Below, one piece after another: positions 1-14,240 of a stretch of DNA of 64,000 nucleotides. How positions within the stretch are numbered: position 1 is the stretch's first letter; each line of letters opens with the position of its first letter. The position numbers were made by a program, and so were the translations under genes. The notes under the pieces were generated by a model. That model searched no databases and was not told the DNA's origin. It worked only from the letters and a program-made list of their open reading frames with translations. Source of the stretch: Acestrorhynchus altus (Eukaryota > Chordata > Actinopteri > Characiformes > Acestrorhynchidae); the NCBI GenBank assembly GCA_034509495.1, contig CM067521.1, positions 18,969,039 through 19,033,038 of the forward strand, read 5' to 3'.

Positions 1-2666
1 AGTGTGAGCTGTTCTGAAGAGGAGATACTTGAGCGTTCGGCCTGCGCTGTCGACCAAATATTTCAGGGTTGCTATAGAGCTCCTCTAAAACAATAATATT
101 CACAGTCACGCTACCTTATGCTGTGCATGGAAATCAAGTGCCAGAGCCCCTGCCTAAGAAAATCCATGAGCTTCACTGCCACCTTCCTGCATTACAGTAT
201 TTCATGTTGGAAGCCTCTGTGGTTTCTTCTGCGGTCTGCTGTTAGACCGCAGTCACCGTTACCTTCCCTCATGTGCTGCCCTTTGCATTTCTTAACCTCT
301 TCCATTACCTTACCTCTGACTGCGTATGCAGGGCTGTGCTTGGCAGTCTGTGTTTCCCACTTGGCTGAGGTCCCTCGCAGTGTTTTTGAACCTGACCAAA
401 GTAAAGAGAGTAATGTTCCGAGGTCAGCGCAGGAAATGCTTACCCTGTCGTCATGGTAACTAAAGGCCACTTTTGCGTCGTTTGGACTGCAGACCTGACC
501 TTAGAGGAGCCTGGGCCTTTGCCACAGGCACAGGAAACTCCTGCCCTCAGTATGACTGACATCACTGGTGATCTAATCGTTGGGCTAAGTGCTTGGAGAC
601 CCACACAGCAGTGCCTGTCGAGTGGTAAAATTATGGAACTGAACAACTGTTTTTCTTAGGTACAGATTTTGAAAAGATTTGAAAGTAGTTTGGTTGAAAA
701 TCAAATGTACGCAAGTTTACCTTTAGCTCTAACGTGGACGTCACCTTGGAGTCACATTGCAAAATGTGCAGGAACCGAATGAGAATATTCAAGCTGCATG
801 GGATGGACTTTCAGAGGACACCATTAGGAACCTCTACAACTCCATTCTGAGATGTCTGGCATATTGAGCAATACTGATACACACTACAGCTGTATGTGTA
901 GATCAGTAAATATTGCCCATTTCAGTCCATTATCACGTATTGTTCCTGGTAACCTTTATCTTCCACCCCAAAAGCATTGCAATCTGCTTCTTTTTGGGTC
1001 CAACTATTTCTTTGTCTATTTTTATTTTTTATTAAACTAGGCCCTGCAACATAAATATTAATATTCAAAACTCGAGGCGTCTATGCTACCACCACGCTTT
1101 AGTTTCTTAGATTTACTTTAGTTTTAGTTTCTTTAAGATGAACATCTTGCATCAGTCCCACTTTTCTCATGTTCCTTGTGTGTTCTAATGGCAAGAAAGC
1201 ATTCAATTCAACAAAGTCTTTCATTTTTGTCGAATTGCACATTTCTTTTCAGTGAAATTGGACATGTTCTCAATACAAAACCTTGTACTAAGTATAGGAT
1301 AATATTGTTTTCCAGTTGTAAAAATCTGCTGCTATTGGTGTATATCACAAAATGTCAATATTTTGTATTGTCCACCATCAAATGTAGTATGGCATCATGC
1401 TACAAAGCCTTAAACTGTCTATGCTGGAAACACAACATCCAAGTTTATGAACATATTATGTCAAATTGACCTACGTTTGAGAAGATAATTGTGTTTATTT
1501 ACTTATTTATTTTCAGTCATTTTGTGTTGCTGTTGAGGGTGCAGATGAGTCGCTGTCTTTGCATTGTGCCAAACGTTTGAAGCATTTCACATTGTGTTCT
1601 CGCTGGTTCTTCTTGCCCCCCCGTTTCTGCTTTCTTTCCCCAGCTCAAACAAAGCAATCAGTCATGCTGTTCTTTAGACCCATGCAATGGGTCAGTGCAA
1701 GATTAAAGTTAATGTTTTACATCTCCTGACATACCATCTGTGTTGGGCTTGTGTTTGAAAGCAGGACACTGGATGATCTCATCTCTACCTAGTGCTTACA
1801 CAACCATAACCTGCTCACTGACCCTGTGTTTGAGTGGCACAGACACATTTTTCAAATGTTTTTGCTCTGAGAGCCTTTGCTTTATAATTGAAAGCATGTC
1901 ATCTTTTTCGGTTCACCTGGTTTTTACAGTTGAAACATTCTGCTGGGTTGTAACATCTCGAGTGCCTTTGAAACTTGCCTTTCCGGTCACAAGACATCTG
2001 TGTTTCTGAGGCATTTCGAGTTTAGGGATTAAGATTGGGAAAACTAATGGGAAGTGAAAAAGGCCTCTGACCTTGATGACGGTCACTGACGGAATAGAAA
2101 CACCCCCGAGGAGGAATACCTGAATTTTCTTCTAAAGAAATAGAGGTGCTCCACCTTTGGTTTGAAGCCAAAATCCTAGAATGGTATCCTAGCCTGTATT
2201 GCCACTAGAAGGTAGCAATGGCTCTTTGACTTACGGCTCAGACATGTCTGACAGATTAAGGAGCACAGGGGATTTTTATGAGAACAAATAAAGTGCAAAC
2301 AAAGGCACCTATAGAAATGCAATCTCCTTATTTGGCACGTTAACCAAGAGGGTAATCGTCTCTGTTGGAGTGTGTGTTTTAGGCCTATTTGTCACAGAGC
2401 TGTAACTCAAAAGATTTGCAAAGACTTATGCACAGATTTCCTGCCTACTGTGTTATTTATTTTGGCTCCATTCAGCCAAGATGACTTCAGATGTATGAGT
2501 GCTCTTCTTCAAAGCCTGTTTAAATTCATCTAGAAGGCAAGTTTAGACATTGAATTCTACAGAGGATCAGCATATTGTTTTTATAAGTGATTTCAGTTTT
2601 TCCCTCTATGGAGTGACCATGGCTGAAAGGTATTAATGTAATGCCAATGATATATATTTATCAAAT

Positions 2667-2668
<2 letters not shown>

Positions 2669-2723
<55 letters not shown>
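2669..2723. repeat. (TG)n microsatellite
   Basis: About 27 uninterrupted TG units in intron 1. Confidence 0.95.
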
Positions 2724-2726
<3 letters not shown>

Positions 2727-4667
2727 GTATGCTTACTTTAGCAGATATTTCAGTGTGCTTAGTTGGGTGAAGCAGTGTGTCAGGGAGGCGTTTTAGTAGA
2801 TAATTCTACAGGGAAGGAGTGCCAGTAGTGTCAAACCACATAACTAGGGATCTCTGGCTCCAGTTGCCTGGGATTGGGTATCAGGTCTCAGGTCTCAGCT
2901 GTTTTTAAAATTGACCCATTTCCGATTCTTTGTTTTCACCACTGTGATCTAGCCGTGTCGTACAGGTACTATTAATGGACATTATAATGAACAGTGTTTT
3001 CAAAAGGCTTATCCATATATATGGACCTGCACTTCGACCACAGCACATCTTGCCCAAATTGCATGGCTGTATTACCAGCAATAGAAACAGAGTGTGAATC
3101 AGTATCAGTATGGATCTCATCTGATCTGATGAGAGTGAACTGGTTTGGGACATTTCTATGCCTAAATAAAGTTATTTAGTGTGTTTTAAATGGTTAATTA
3201 GGCTTAAAACTGATGGTTAAATGTTTTGCAATGTTTGAAATGAGTCCAACAAATTCAGGAGATGTTCTCCAGCAAAACCTCAACCACATGTTGCGATCTA
3301 TTTATCCAACAAGCATCTTTACAGATGCAAATCCAACATGACCGTCTAGATGCTTCTGTTTTGTCAGCATTTGCTGAGTAATTAACTGAGACAACTTAAA
3401 GTTCTAGTTGGTCTGGAAGAACATTCTCCTGTTTAACTCTGAAGCAACCAGCATTTGAAGCTGGTTGAATTACTGTAATTGTGGGAAGGGCAGTAATTAG
3501 ACTACTCCAGATGTTTAATGTAGTAACCATTCCCTCATACATTTCCAGTGCTAACCAATTAAAAGAAAATGGAAACATTAAAATAAGCTGAACCACTGCA
3601 ATGCACAGTGAAGTGATGTTATGTATGGATCTGTTACACAGTTGGTTTATGCTTCACTGAAACCTTACCCTGACCCTGCTCCTGGAGAGCTTCCCCTGCA
3701 GAGCTTTCTACTAACATGCTGACACCATTTTCTCTAACATATGAACAACCTCCGGAAGGTTTTGAGACGTTTACACAAGAATCTGAGAAACTCTGTAGGA
3801 GGGCAGTTGGGAGCTCTGTAGGAGGGTATGAAGCAACAGGATTCATAGATGGAGAAGATAAAACGTGGCAAATGTCTCATTGGCTGTTTCATGGCTTGTG
3901 AATGAAAGTCACCAGGTAAGAATTGCTACGAAGTCTACACTCTGCAGGGAACTGCATACCACGAGCCTATGGAGCAGTGTTCAGTCCATGGCTAATTGAA
4001 CTGCTTCTCTTATGGAGGTTTTACTTGCCATTAGATAGTCTCAAGTCACGAAACTCATTTTTGTCAAGTGAGCGTATGAAATTGGTCTCAACGTAATAAA
4101 CGCATTTTTAAATCTTTAAGTTCTTATTTGTGTTTTGAGGCTTGTGTAGACTTGGGATATCACTAGAACAAGTTGTGATGCATTTGTCTCCTCCTTTTTG
4201 GTGGAGAACCAACAAGACATCGCAACATTTGATCATCCAGAGTGGGCTGAGGAAATTTGGATGATGCCATGGCAACACAGTCACCAGACTCAGGTCCCAG
4301 TGAGGATTGTGGGGAAATGTGTGGAGAGGAAATAACAGCCACTATAGGACGTTGGACAACCGTGAAGAATGTGTGGGAAGCAGCTCAGAGTGTTCAAGAA
4401 GGCTTTGAGTGCCTGAAACTGCTTTGTCATTTTAACACTCGTAAAGATAATTGTACAAAAGGTTTTTTGACCAATTCCAAAGACCAACCACACACAGCTT
4501 AAATAGTACAGAAAGCCAACCTAACTCAAAATGAATAGACGAAGCTCACAATCAGTTCTTTTAACTTTTCGTAAAGGTGAACTCATTCAGCTGTTATACT
4601 TACTCAAATGAACTCTTATATGGTGACCTTTAGGGTGGGCCTTATGTTTGGGCAGTGCAGGCTTAAT

Positions 4668-4835
4668 GAAAACTTACTGGCTTCATTCAAGTGCCCTTGA
4701 TCAAGGCACTGAACTCCCCAGCTGCTCCCTGGGCCCTGAAGATAGGGCTGCCCACTGCTCCAGACATGTGTGTTCACTGCCCCTGGGTGAAGTCTAGTGT
4801 GTGTGTGTATCACTGTGTAAACTGTGCACAAAACA
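4668..4835 (+). mobile_element. SINE family 1 fragment (3' part)
   Basis: agtgcccttgatcaaggcac and gggctgcccactgctccaga match, on the opposite strand, the more complete copy at 58690-59020. The tRNA-like head is missing. Confidence 0.6.
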
Positions 4836-6615
4836 GTGGGTTATAAAAGTGTAATTACTATTATAATTACTTGCTGCATGATATCGGTGTTTGTAAGGAT
4901 GGTGTCTGGAATATGGAAGTTAAGTCTCTATTTGAGCAATGTGAAATTAAACTAAGTATACTTGATTTATTTACCTGCAAATAACGTGTAACATGCATTG
5001 TTCATACTCTGTTGAGGGTTTTATTTAAGCTTAAATTATTTGAGGCAATTTCTTTTCATTTAACTCAGGTTTATATTGAATTCTATGCAGGTTTTTGAGT
5101 TAGTTAAATAAATCAAGTGTAAATAATCATTTTTTTAAATAGAGGCGTGTGAGAATAAGTAGCCATTTGAAAGCTCTTAGTATAAGGTTTTCACTGTGAA
5201 GCCTTATTTGAGAAGACTTCCTTACTCTTTTCTAGTCAGAGCTATGTCATGCCCTGTCTTACTGAATAGCTTTAGTCTTCAGAAATGAAGATTGCTTCCA
5301 TTGCACATCCCTGGACTGGAGCCCAGTTTGAGCAGCTGCCTATGATATCCCTGGCTGCTGTCGGGAAGTGACAGCGGAAGCATTCAAGATCACTGGCTTT
5401 AGCCGGGTGTCCTCGTGCCTCTAAAGCCAGCACGTCACGGTAAAGGCCTTCGGATGACACCGCTGTGCCCACAACGGAGTTGTCCATAAATATGGCTTTC
5501 TGCGCCCTCCCCATTACCCAGTGCTCCTACTCCTTTGAGCAAATGTGTGTAATTGAGATTTATGCCATAACCATATAAACCATATGGTGGCCTCCCACTG
5601 GTTAAGTGGGAACATCTTAGGCACTTCCACCAGGAGAGTGAGGTCATTGCCTACAAATAAGTACATACTATAATAAAGGATGGCGGGGATCTGAGAGGGA
5701 GGAACTTCTCCAAAGAGCTCCTTTTCACTCCAGCGTAGATGAAAGCTGTGTGTTCTGCATGAATATTCAGGAGCATGTTACAAATTGTGGGGTTCTTGAC
5801 GCTGTGTGAGCTGTACCACAGATTTTTTTGGTTGTTTCCAGCGCCTCTTTGCTCTTGGCTTTCAGATAGCTAACAGTTGTTGGACAACCCTGTGTTTTGT
5901 TCTGGCTCCACAAAACCAGCCCTTTGTGGAAACGACTAACTGTCGACATGCTTGGCTCAACTGTTCTGCTTCGTTTGGTTTCTGACAGGGTTTTGCAGCT
6001 GTATGTTGCGTCTTGAACCTGAACAGTTTTACGGTGTTCAATCAGTTCCTCAGCTTGTGGGTCACATTTTTGACTTCTGATGTTTTCTTTTTAACTTCTT
6101 CTGAAAAGTCTTATGATGTAAGATTGAAGTGATTTGAGTCAAATGCATCAGTGTAATGACTGTTAATTGAACTGCATTTTCTTACAGAGCTCGAGGCTCT
6201 GAGTCTCTGAGTCCACAGATTGGAACTGTGCAGAACAGGTCCAGATAATGACATGCAGTTGTATCATGGGATCCACTCAAGTGACCCTAGAGCAAACAGC
6301 ATTGTGTAGTGGATTCTGAAAAATGTATGTCTCTAGATTGTCTTGGATAAAGATTCAAAAAAGGTTCATACCCAGAGGTGGCTGGTATGGCAACCAAAAC
6401 AAGCTGTTTTATGCCTTGAAATACCAGAGCTCCCAAATTTGATACATTGCCCAGCCCGAATCTTAGGGTTTCCATACTTTAACCAGAACTCAAGAACAAT
6501 TTTGCAGACCAGGTCCACTTTAATGGCAAGTGCTTCAAATCCACCTCTGCTCCTGAACTACTAAAATGTGTTGTGGTTTTAGTCTCCCATATAATGCTAA
6601 AAAACCTCTTGCTAG

Positions 6616-7010
<395 letters not shown>

Positions 7011-8663
7011 CTACCATGCAGAACTTTTCACTTAGCAGTTCTGATTTTGGACCTTTATTGAAGTTGACGGCATGTATTAAAGTACCTTCTTGTTTTTTTG
7101 TGGAACGAATCTCCAGGGACAGACTTTTTGACTAAGGGTCACTGTTTTCTCTTGAGTGTGTGCCATTTTTATTACTTGTCTAATGTGGGCCATGTGTTGG
7201 CAGCATCTAAGCATGCCTGTAGTAGGTCTGAGAATAAACTTTTTCACATGCAGCTCATTCTTATTGACAGTAACACTAAACTTTTATTACCTCTAAACTT
7301 AGTGTTGGTGTGGCAACTCTTAATGATTTCATCTAGTAAGTGTCTTAAACGGTCCCCTTTTGCAAAACTGCATGACACAATAGTCAGTAAAAGCTGCAGT
7401 CATTTTTGTCACGGCTTGATTGAGACCCCCTGAATTTGTTGGATGACCTGACTGGACTGTTAATGGGGGTTCTAGGGCAGTGCTCTTTGTTCTCCTGTGG
7501 TTGCTCATTGGCTCCTCTCGGATGGGATGTGGTGATCTCACACGGGAGGAATGCCCTCCACTAGGTAAAAGCCCACATGCTCCTGTCACAGATGGCTGCC
7601 GATATGATGTCATCATTTAGATGCCCAGACGTTATGACCTTACTAGGGGGAGGTTTTTTGTCAAACCGAGAAGCCGGGAGGCCCAGGGGTTTCTTATTCT
7701 TTCTCACACTCTTGGCTCCCTTCACCATTTAAACATGGTGTTGATTGCCCAATTCCCTGTAGAGAACCTTCCAATCTGTTTCATATAACTGAGAAATGTA
7801 GAACGCATACGTACCATTACTCTGAGGGAGTTTGTAACAAATGATCACCCCTAGAAATGCCCACACGAGTGCAATGAAAACAAAGCTAATGATGTAATCT
7901 GAAAAATGTGTTGAACTTGCTCGGCCAAGTAGGTAAGTCTCTTTCTGTTCTCCAGATCTTGTTTCATGCTTGTTTCTTTCACACGTCAGCACATTTTAAG
8001 ATTAGAGACGTGGTGTGTTCAGAATGCTCTCTTGGAGGATCTGGTGCGGGAGAGGCACGCATTAGTAATTCGTTTAGTGTGTGAGAGAGACAGTTTCAAC
8101 AACTGTCTTCAGTTAAAGTTTGGTACGTCAGTAACTCTTCAGATCAGAACATGGTTAACTGTTGAAGCTCTCTCTCACCCGGGTTGACTTATGAACCATT
8201 TCGAGACTTGGCATGCATGCGACCCTCTCCGGCAATACACAGAGTAATCACTTTGTCCATCTACAGCGTGCAAGACTGCAGCTGTTGGGTCATGACCTCA
8301 GCGATGAGGTAATGTATGAAACTGCAGGAAGCGAGCGGTATTAATGGGGATCGATAATGCCCTGTTTCTAATTCAAATTAAGGCGCTGAAATCACGTTTG
8401 CCATATATTAAGAGGTTTGGCAGGTGTGTCTTGAAAAATGAAGTGACATTCAAGCCTCAGGCAGCACAAAGTGGTCGGGGAAGTTTATTTTTACAGGTTT
8501 TTTTTTCTTGCAAAAAATTGGACTGTTGAAGAAAGTGGCTTCTCTCTTTTCAGGCTTCCAGACGTCTTAGTAGGTCATACAGGGATGTGCTTTTAGCCAG
8601 TCTGAAACAGCAGTACCGTAACAGGCCTTTGTTAACTGTTCGAGACCAGACACTGAAATTATG

Positions 8664-9131
8664 CACTATATGGACAAAAGTATTGGGACAGCTGCTCATT
8701 CATTCTTTCTTCTTAAATCAAGTGTAGTAAAGAGTTCATCCTGCTCTTGTTGGAATAACTGTATCTATTGTCCAGAGAAGGCTTTCTACTAGATTTTGGA
8801 GCATTGCTGTGAGGGTTTTGATTGGATTCAGTGATTAGCATTAGTGAGGTCATGTTGGATGATCACCACCCCACTTCTTCTCCAACTCCCCTACTCATCC
8901 CAGAAGTATTGGATGGAGCACCATCATTCCAGTGAACACAGTTCCACCGCTCAAGAGCTCAATGTGGCACGGTGCCAATAGGTTCATGTTTATCTCCTCC
9001 ACAGTTTCCTATTCTGTTGGAGTAGATGAGCTGTGTGTGCATTTGTACATCTGTGTCAGCAATGCGTGCAGCTTGAAGTAGCTGAAAGCATTCTTTAGAA
9101 GGGGTGTCCACAAACATTTCTGCACATAGTG
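8664..9131 (+). mobile_element. MITE family A, copy 1
   Basis: Starts cactatatggacaaaagtat and ends ggggtgtccacaaacatttc...cacatagtg, which are imperfect inverted repeats. 468 bp, non-coding. It shares long stretches with the copies at 27482, 31894 and 41458. End structure and size fit a non-autonomous Tc1/mariner-like element. Confidence 0.75.
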
Positions 9132-9229
9132 TTTCTGATGTACCATTGATATACTTCTTATGGACACTATATTAACCTGGTTTCTGCAAACAAAGTGACC
9201 ATTAAAAACAACAGTTGCATACTTTGTCA

Positions 9230-9560
9230 TGGGGGCGGCATGCAGTGTTGCAGGTAGACCATGTGTCGCACAGGTCCAGGGCCCTGGATTGTGGGTTTGA
9301 TCCTTGCTTGGATCACTGTCTTTGAAGAGTTTGGTGTGTTCCCTGTTCACATGGGTTTCCTCCGGGGACTCTGGTTTCCTCCCGCCTCTCAAAAATGGAC
9401 AATGGGTGAATTGGCCATGCTAAATTGCACCTAGTTAGGTGTGTGTGAATGTTGTATCCTGTGTTGTACTGGCAATCTGGGTGTATTCCTGCCTTACGCC
9501 CAATGATTCTGTGTACGCCATTGTGACCCTATTTAGGGTGAAGCAGATGAGATGAGTACT
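9230..9560 (+). mobile_element. tRNA-derived SINE family 3
   Basis: Head gggggcggcatgcagtgttg with B-box-like gtgggtttgatcc; body gtgtgttccctgttcacatg, ggtttcctccggggactctg, tgaattggccatgctaaatt; 3' part cctgccttacgcccaatgat. This is a very widespread type of fish SINE. The copy is full length but diverged. Confidence 0.7.
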
Positions 9561-9989
9561 AATGAGTAGGCTAGGCTATGTTCGTTGTGTTGTTGGTATG
9601 GCAGGTGAGAAAATACACCATGTGACAAAGCAGTTGATTGGTCAGTGCTAAAGAGACACTACTGTACAACATGCATTTCTCTTACAGTAGTCATGGAAAT
9701 GACCACAAAATGTCCTAGCGCCATCCGCAGTGCTGAATGTCAGTCAAAATGAAAGAATTCTGTGTTGGACTGTTGGCTTATTGAGTCAACTGAAGATTCA
9801 GTTTCTCAGACACAAACACCTACTGATTTCCCCAGCTCTTCATGTCGTCCTGTACGTGCAGCGGAGAAACGTTTGAAATGGTTTTAGTCCGTGTATATTG
9901 AGGTAGGAGTGTAACGGTATACAATTCGTCTCCAAATGATTTTTGATTGAGCTATGGGCTATAAAGGCAACATTGTTTATCAAGTTTTA

Positions 9990-10100
9990 AAGTTTTTGAA
10001 TAACTTTGTTTCAGTCTTGCAGAAAACATGTTTTGCTTCCTTGTTCTGCTCTACCCCCTGCTCTCCACTCCTCCTTTACTCTGCTCTGCCCCCACTTAAG
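9990..10100 (+). repeat. CT-rich repeat block shared with 22408-22505
   Basis: taactttgtttcagtcttgc followed by ctgctctaccccctgctctc closely parallels the sequence inside the MITE copy at 22328-22720. It is probably part of a third, more worn copy. Confidence 0.4.
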
Positions 10101-11464
10101 ACATCTTCATGAGATACTTTGATCTTCATTTTTGTTTTATAGACATTAAGCTTAACTATAGAATGTCATGGCTTGTCCTTGTCCATGGTTGGTTAGAACA
10201 AGAGTTAAAATGTAAGATGCAAACTTGAGGCACCACCCAATCAAACCATCTCGAAACTTCAGAAGACGCTTGTTTTCCCAGACTTTGACCACGTTCCCAA
10301 TCTGAGGGTGGTGAGGTTTATGTGGGTGGCATGACTGCCTCCTGTGCTCAGGCTCAGGGAGTAGAGCCCACTCGTAATGTTTTTTTTCCCCCTGCACTGT
10401 TCTGGCTGGACACAGTGGCAGGAACCGCCCACCTCCGTGGCTCAGGTCCTTTTGTCCTGACAGCTTTGTGCCAGCCACATGACCACCACATTACCAGCAC
10501 AGATCATAAATCCTTAAATTTATATCCGATTATGCTTGTTATCCAGACAAAGAGGTCAGTGTGACATTTCATCTGTCCGTGGAAAATGAGAACCTTATTT
10601 TGGTGATGGATCTTGACTCTGTAGATCCTTTAGGACTGTGGTCTTCCCTACAGGTATGGAAGTGATGTCGATCTAACAAATGAGAAGTGGCACATGTTCC
10701 CCTCACAAACATTTGAACTCAGTCATGTTATTTGTCCTCTCCTTTGTTTTATACTTGGCAGTGGGCTTCATTGCATCCTGTTTACAGCTTCCAGGTGCAT
10801 CCAGGACCACGCTCACCCACACTCACACCGACAGACAACTGATTTGGTGTGTTTGGAATGAGTTTTAGTTTCACTAATATGTGTTACTGGAATTGAAACA
10901 CAAGTGACTTTATGCTCTTAAAAATGAAGTGCCTCAAATGGGTCAGTGATGTCATAGCTTAGCCAATCTGTAAAGAAACGTGTTTCTAATAGAGATGTGA
11001 GTGTGAAGAGTGGAAATTGGTAAAGAACCTTTACAGCAGACCCTTTTTAAAGCTTTTCACTACCATACAGATTTCAAATAGTTCTTCAGTGTGTATATGA
11101 AAAAGTGGGGAATATCAGATTTGGTCAACAGAGATGATTGAAAATGTAACACTTAGTAGACCCTAATACTGGCAAAAATGTCAGCTGTAAAATTTGTAGT
11201 TTTCAGAGGCATTATTGGCCTGAAAATGCTGTTAAAAATCGACCAGTTGAAATGGAATGTTTTGCACAGGAAAAAAATGGACAGTTTTTTTAAAGCCTGG
11301 TAATATTGTGCATTTTTTGAGATTTCAGTTATGTTTGGATTTCTATTGGCCACAAAAAGAACACCCAAGAATCACTGATCGAAATATGACAATCACTTGA
11401 AACATATTCAGAAGTGGTCAGAGAAATGAGCAGAAACACACAGCAAAAAGGTTACACTAGTAAC

Positions 11465-11518
<54 letters not shown>
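11465..11518. repeat. (TTA)n microsatellite
   Basis: About 18 ATT/TTA units in intron 1. Confidence 0.95.
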
Positions 11519-12949
11519 GACTGTGGTTTCTCACTGAGTGAGGTTGGGACAGCCCGTACCTTTTGTTCCCATACCACGTGTTGAATCTTAATTATATGCG
11601 TGCTCAGTTAAATTTCTCTTTCCTAGCATATAAAACCCTGCAGCTTCACTCCTGCTTCCCAGGCTCTACTCTTAGGGCTTCTGGGTTTTTTTCTTTAGTA
11701 GTTCACCTTTTTCATGTTTGTGTTCCCATTGTTGATTATTTTATAGGCTCTCGCTTTATTTCAACTCTATAAGAAATTGCCCAGCCTTAAAATGTTCTGC
11801 TTCCTCTGGTAACTGTACATAACAGTGATGATGAGGGCATTGCAGTGTGGGAGTATCTGGATTATTTTATAATCTCCTCCAACCCAATCTTTCACAGCCT
11901 TCAGTCTTGTAAATGTCTTAGAACCAGCCTGACCTGGTCGGAGCGAGAGAGCGAACCTCCTTTTTGCCCACGGAGACTGAAAACAAAAGTGTGGCCACAT
12001 GGCCTCAGCACTTCTTTAGAGGTGCTGTCCAGGCTTGTAAATCAGACCCTTTTATATTGTTGGCTTTTTAGTGGGAATGAAAATTGCTCAGTGGAGTGTT
12101 GGACTGTACTTTATGGGCTGCGTCATGTAGTCTTTTGAGGTCTCTTTAAAATGCTCTCAAGATTTATTGTAGTAGGATTCATTTCCTGGCGTTGGTCAGG
12201 TATTGATACTTTTCAGGAATGAAAATTTGGAGAAGGAAAGGGAATTATATAGACCTGTGGGCACTTTAAAACTTTCACTTTTGTGTTCTGGTCAATCTTC
12301 TGTGACTCAAGATGAAGGTTCTACGGTTCAGCACAGTTCCACATTATCCAACATAACGTGCAAAAGAAAAGGGAAAGCAAACTACAGTTTCTTCTCTTAT
12401 GAGGTCTCTTTAAAACGTTTACACTCACTTTTCACCCTAAAGACATCTGAACTGTCCTCAGGCAAAGGCTTGGTTTGTTGGTGTTCTTTGAGCCACAGTT
12501 ACTGTTAAGTTGCTGTTGGACAACTTCCAAATGTTTCCAGGGTGATCTGAAGGCCTCATGTTCACAGTCAAAGTCATGAATTAATTCATGTCACTCATAG
12601 AAAATTCAAGGGTTGATTACGATGCCGATTATTATAATCGTCTGTGTTCCTGGCATTCCAAGCTGTATTGTCAGCTGGATTCCTGCTGTTTAGTCAAAGC
12701 TGTGTTTTTGGCCTTGGGAAGTGCTTTCAGTGTCTCAAGTAGCCGCTTGGTGATAAGAGTCTCATTGTCTGGAAACCGGTCCTTCCCCTTCCCTCCCTGC
12801 ACACCTCGAGTATTGCTGTTGTACAGTTTGCCTCGTTGCCATGACAACAACAAACAAACACACTTGAAATTCCCCTCTACTTATTTATCTTCCTCTAAAT
12901 ATGAGGGGTGATATGTGTTTGTCATTGTACTCTTCTGGAATTTGAAGGT

Positions 12950-12972
12950 GTTTTTTTTTTTTTTTTTTTTTT
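12950..12972. repeat. poly-T tract
   Basis: Homopolymer of about 22 T, possibly a SINE or LINE tail on the other strand. Confidence 0.9.
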
Positions 12973-13924
12973 ACTGCAGTTTCAGCGATACTGCCCTCAG
13001 CCCAGGCATCCGATACTGCATCCGATCTTCATGATGCTTTTCAAAAATTTCCAAAGCTTAATAGTTTCATTCACAGTTTCGTAGCTGTGTTGGACAAGAT
13101 ATAGTAATGTGGAGTCTCTGCTGCTCTTGCTTACCTCAGCATAATGTCATCGACCTGGAATGGGATTCCAGATGGAGTTCTTGACTCTGAAGCCTTGCTT
13201 TGCTTTCATTGGGTTGTTTTGGATGCTCTTTTCTTTTGAGGAGCTTCAGCGCACCATAACTTCTATTTTGGACAGTCGTTTGGACTGGATCAAGCATTAG
13301 ATCAGTGCTCATTTTCCTTTCTGCCTAACATGGTGTCATTTTTAATAAGATCATTGAGAAGCAGATGTGAATCCTGAAATGAAAAGGCTTTGGCAAACAC
13401 TACGTTCACTCAAGGTGTCTGGTTGGACATTGTTGGTTCTCTCAGTGTCTGTCTTTGGACCATCAGGGTGCTCCATGTAATTGTTTGGTGGATATCGATG
13501 TTCCACCCAAAGGAAGTCTGCAGCCAAATCCCCCACGTTTCCCACACAGAATTACAGTCACGGGAGGAAACTCTTATGTGGAAGAAGGATAAATGTTGGA
13601 CAGTTTGTCCTTCATTACTTGCTTTTTATAAGCAGTTTCTGTACAGCGTGGGCTCCATGACCTTCAGATTAAATGAGCTTTTTATAGTATTAACTATTAA
13701 CTTTATCCTCAGTTTGTCAAATGGATTTGAAGACTTGCTTTGTTTATCAGAACACACACTAAGAAAAGTGTGTTTAGCATCTCCTGGCCTCAGCTGTCAA
13801 GCTTCTTTTATTGTTCTTTGCAATGTGACAAAGGGGAGTTCACACCAAAATCCCATCAGATCCTTGTTTTGAGTTTATGAGAACTAATGATTGTTTAGCA
13901 AAAATACATACTGATTTTTTCTGC

Positions 13925-13925
<1 letters not shown>

Positions 13926-13956
<31 letters not shown>
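13926..13956. repeat. (TTA)n microsatellite
   Basis: About 10 TTA units. Confidence 0.95.
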
Positions 13957-13959
<3 letters not shown>

Positions 13960-14087
13960 GTGCCATCTTCAATTTCCCTTAAAATCCTTTCACAATTGTT
14001 CTATGTGTTCCTGTAATGATTCAGTTTGTTTGTAGAGCTGGCTGTGGGAGAAGGCTCAAAAACATTTTTTTTGATTGATTGGCTTAG

Positions 14088-14240
14088 GTAGGCAGCTGTG
14101 GCCTGGTATTTGCCAGTTTGAGTCCCTGAACTGGCAGAAAATGAGTGAAGTACCCTAAACCAACACGTGACTCCCGAATTGCACCCTTGGCGTCATGGGT
14201 AGGGCTGTCCACTGCTCTGAGCGCTAATTGTGTTAGTATA
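14088..14240 (+). mobile_element. SINE family 1 fragment
   Basis: Contains a worn tRNA-like head (ggcagctgtggcctggtatt, then gtttgagtccctgaactggc) and the body word gggctgtccactgctctgag, in the same order as in family 1 SINEs. Confidence 0.5.

Noticed and set aside
13390..13872. 160-codon plus-strand open frame in intron 1
   Set aside because: The composition looks like translated AT-rich intron (many Leu, Phe, Cys, Ser). There is no domain, no splice context and no similarity that I know.
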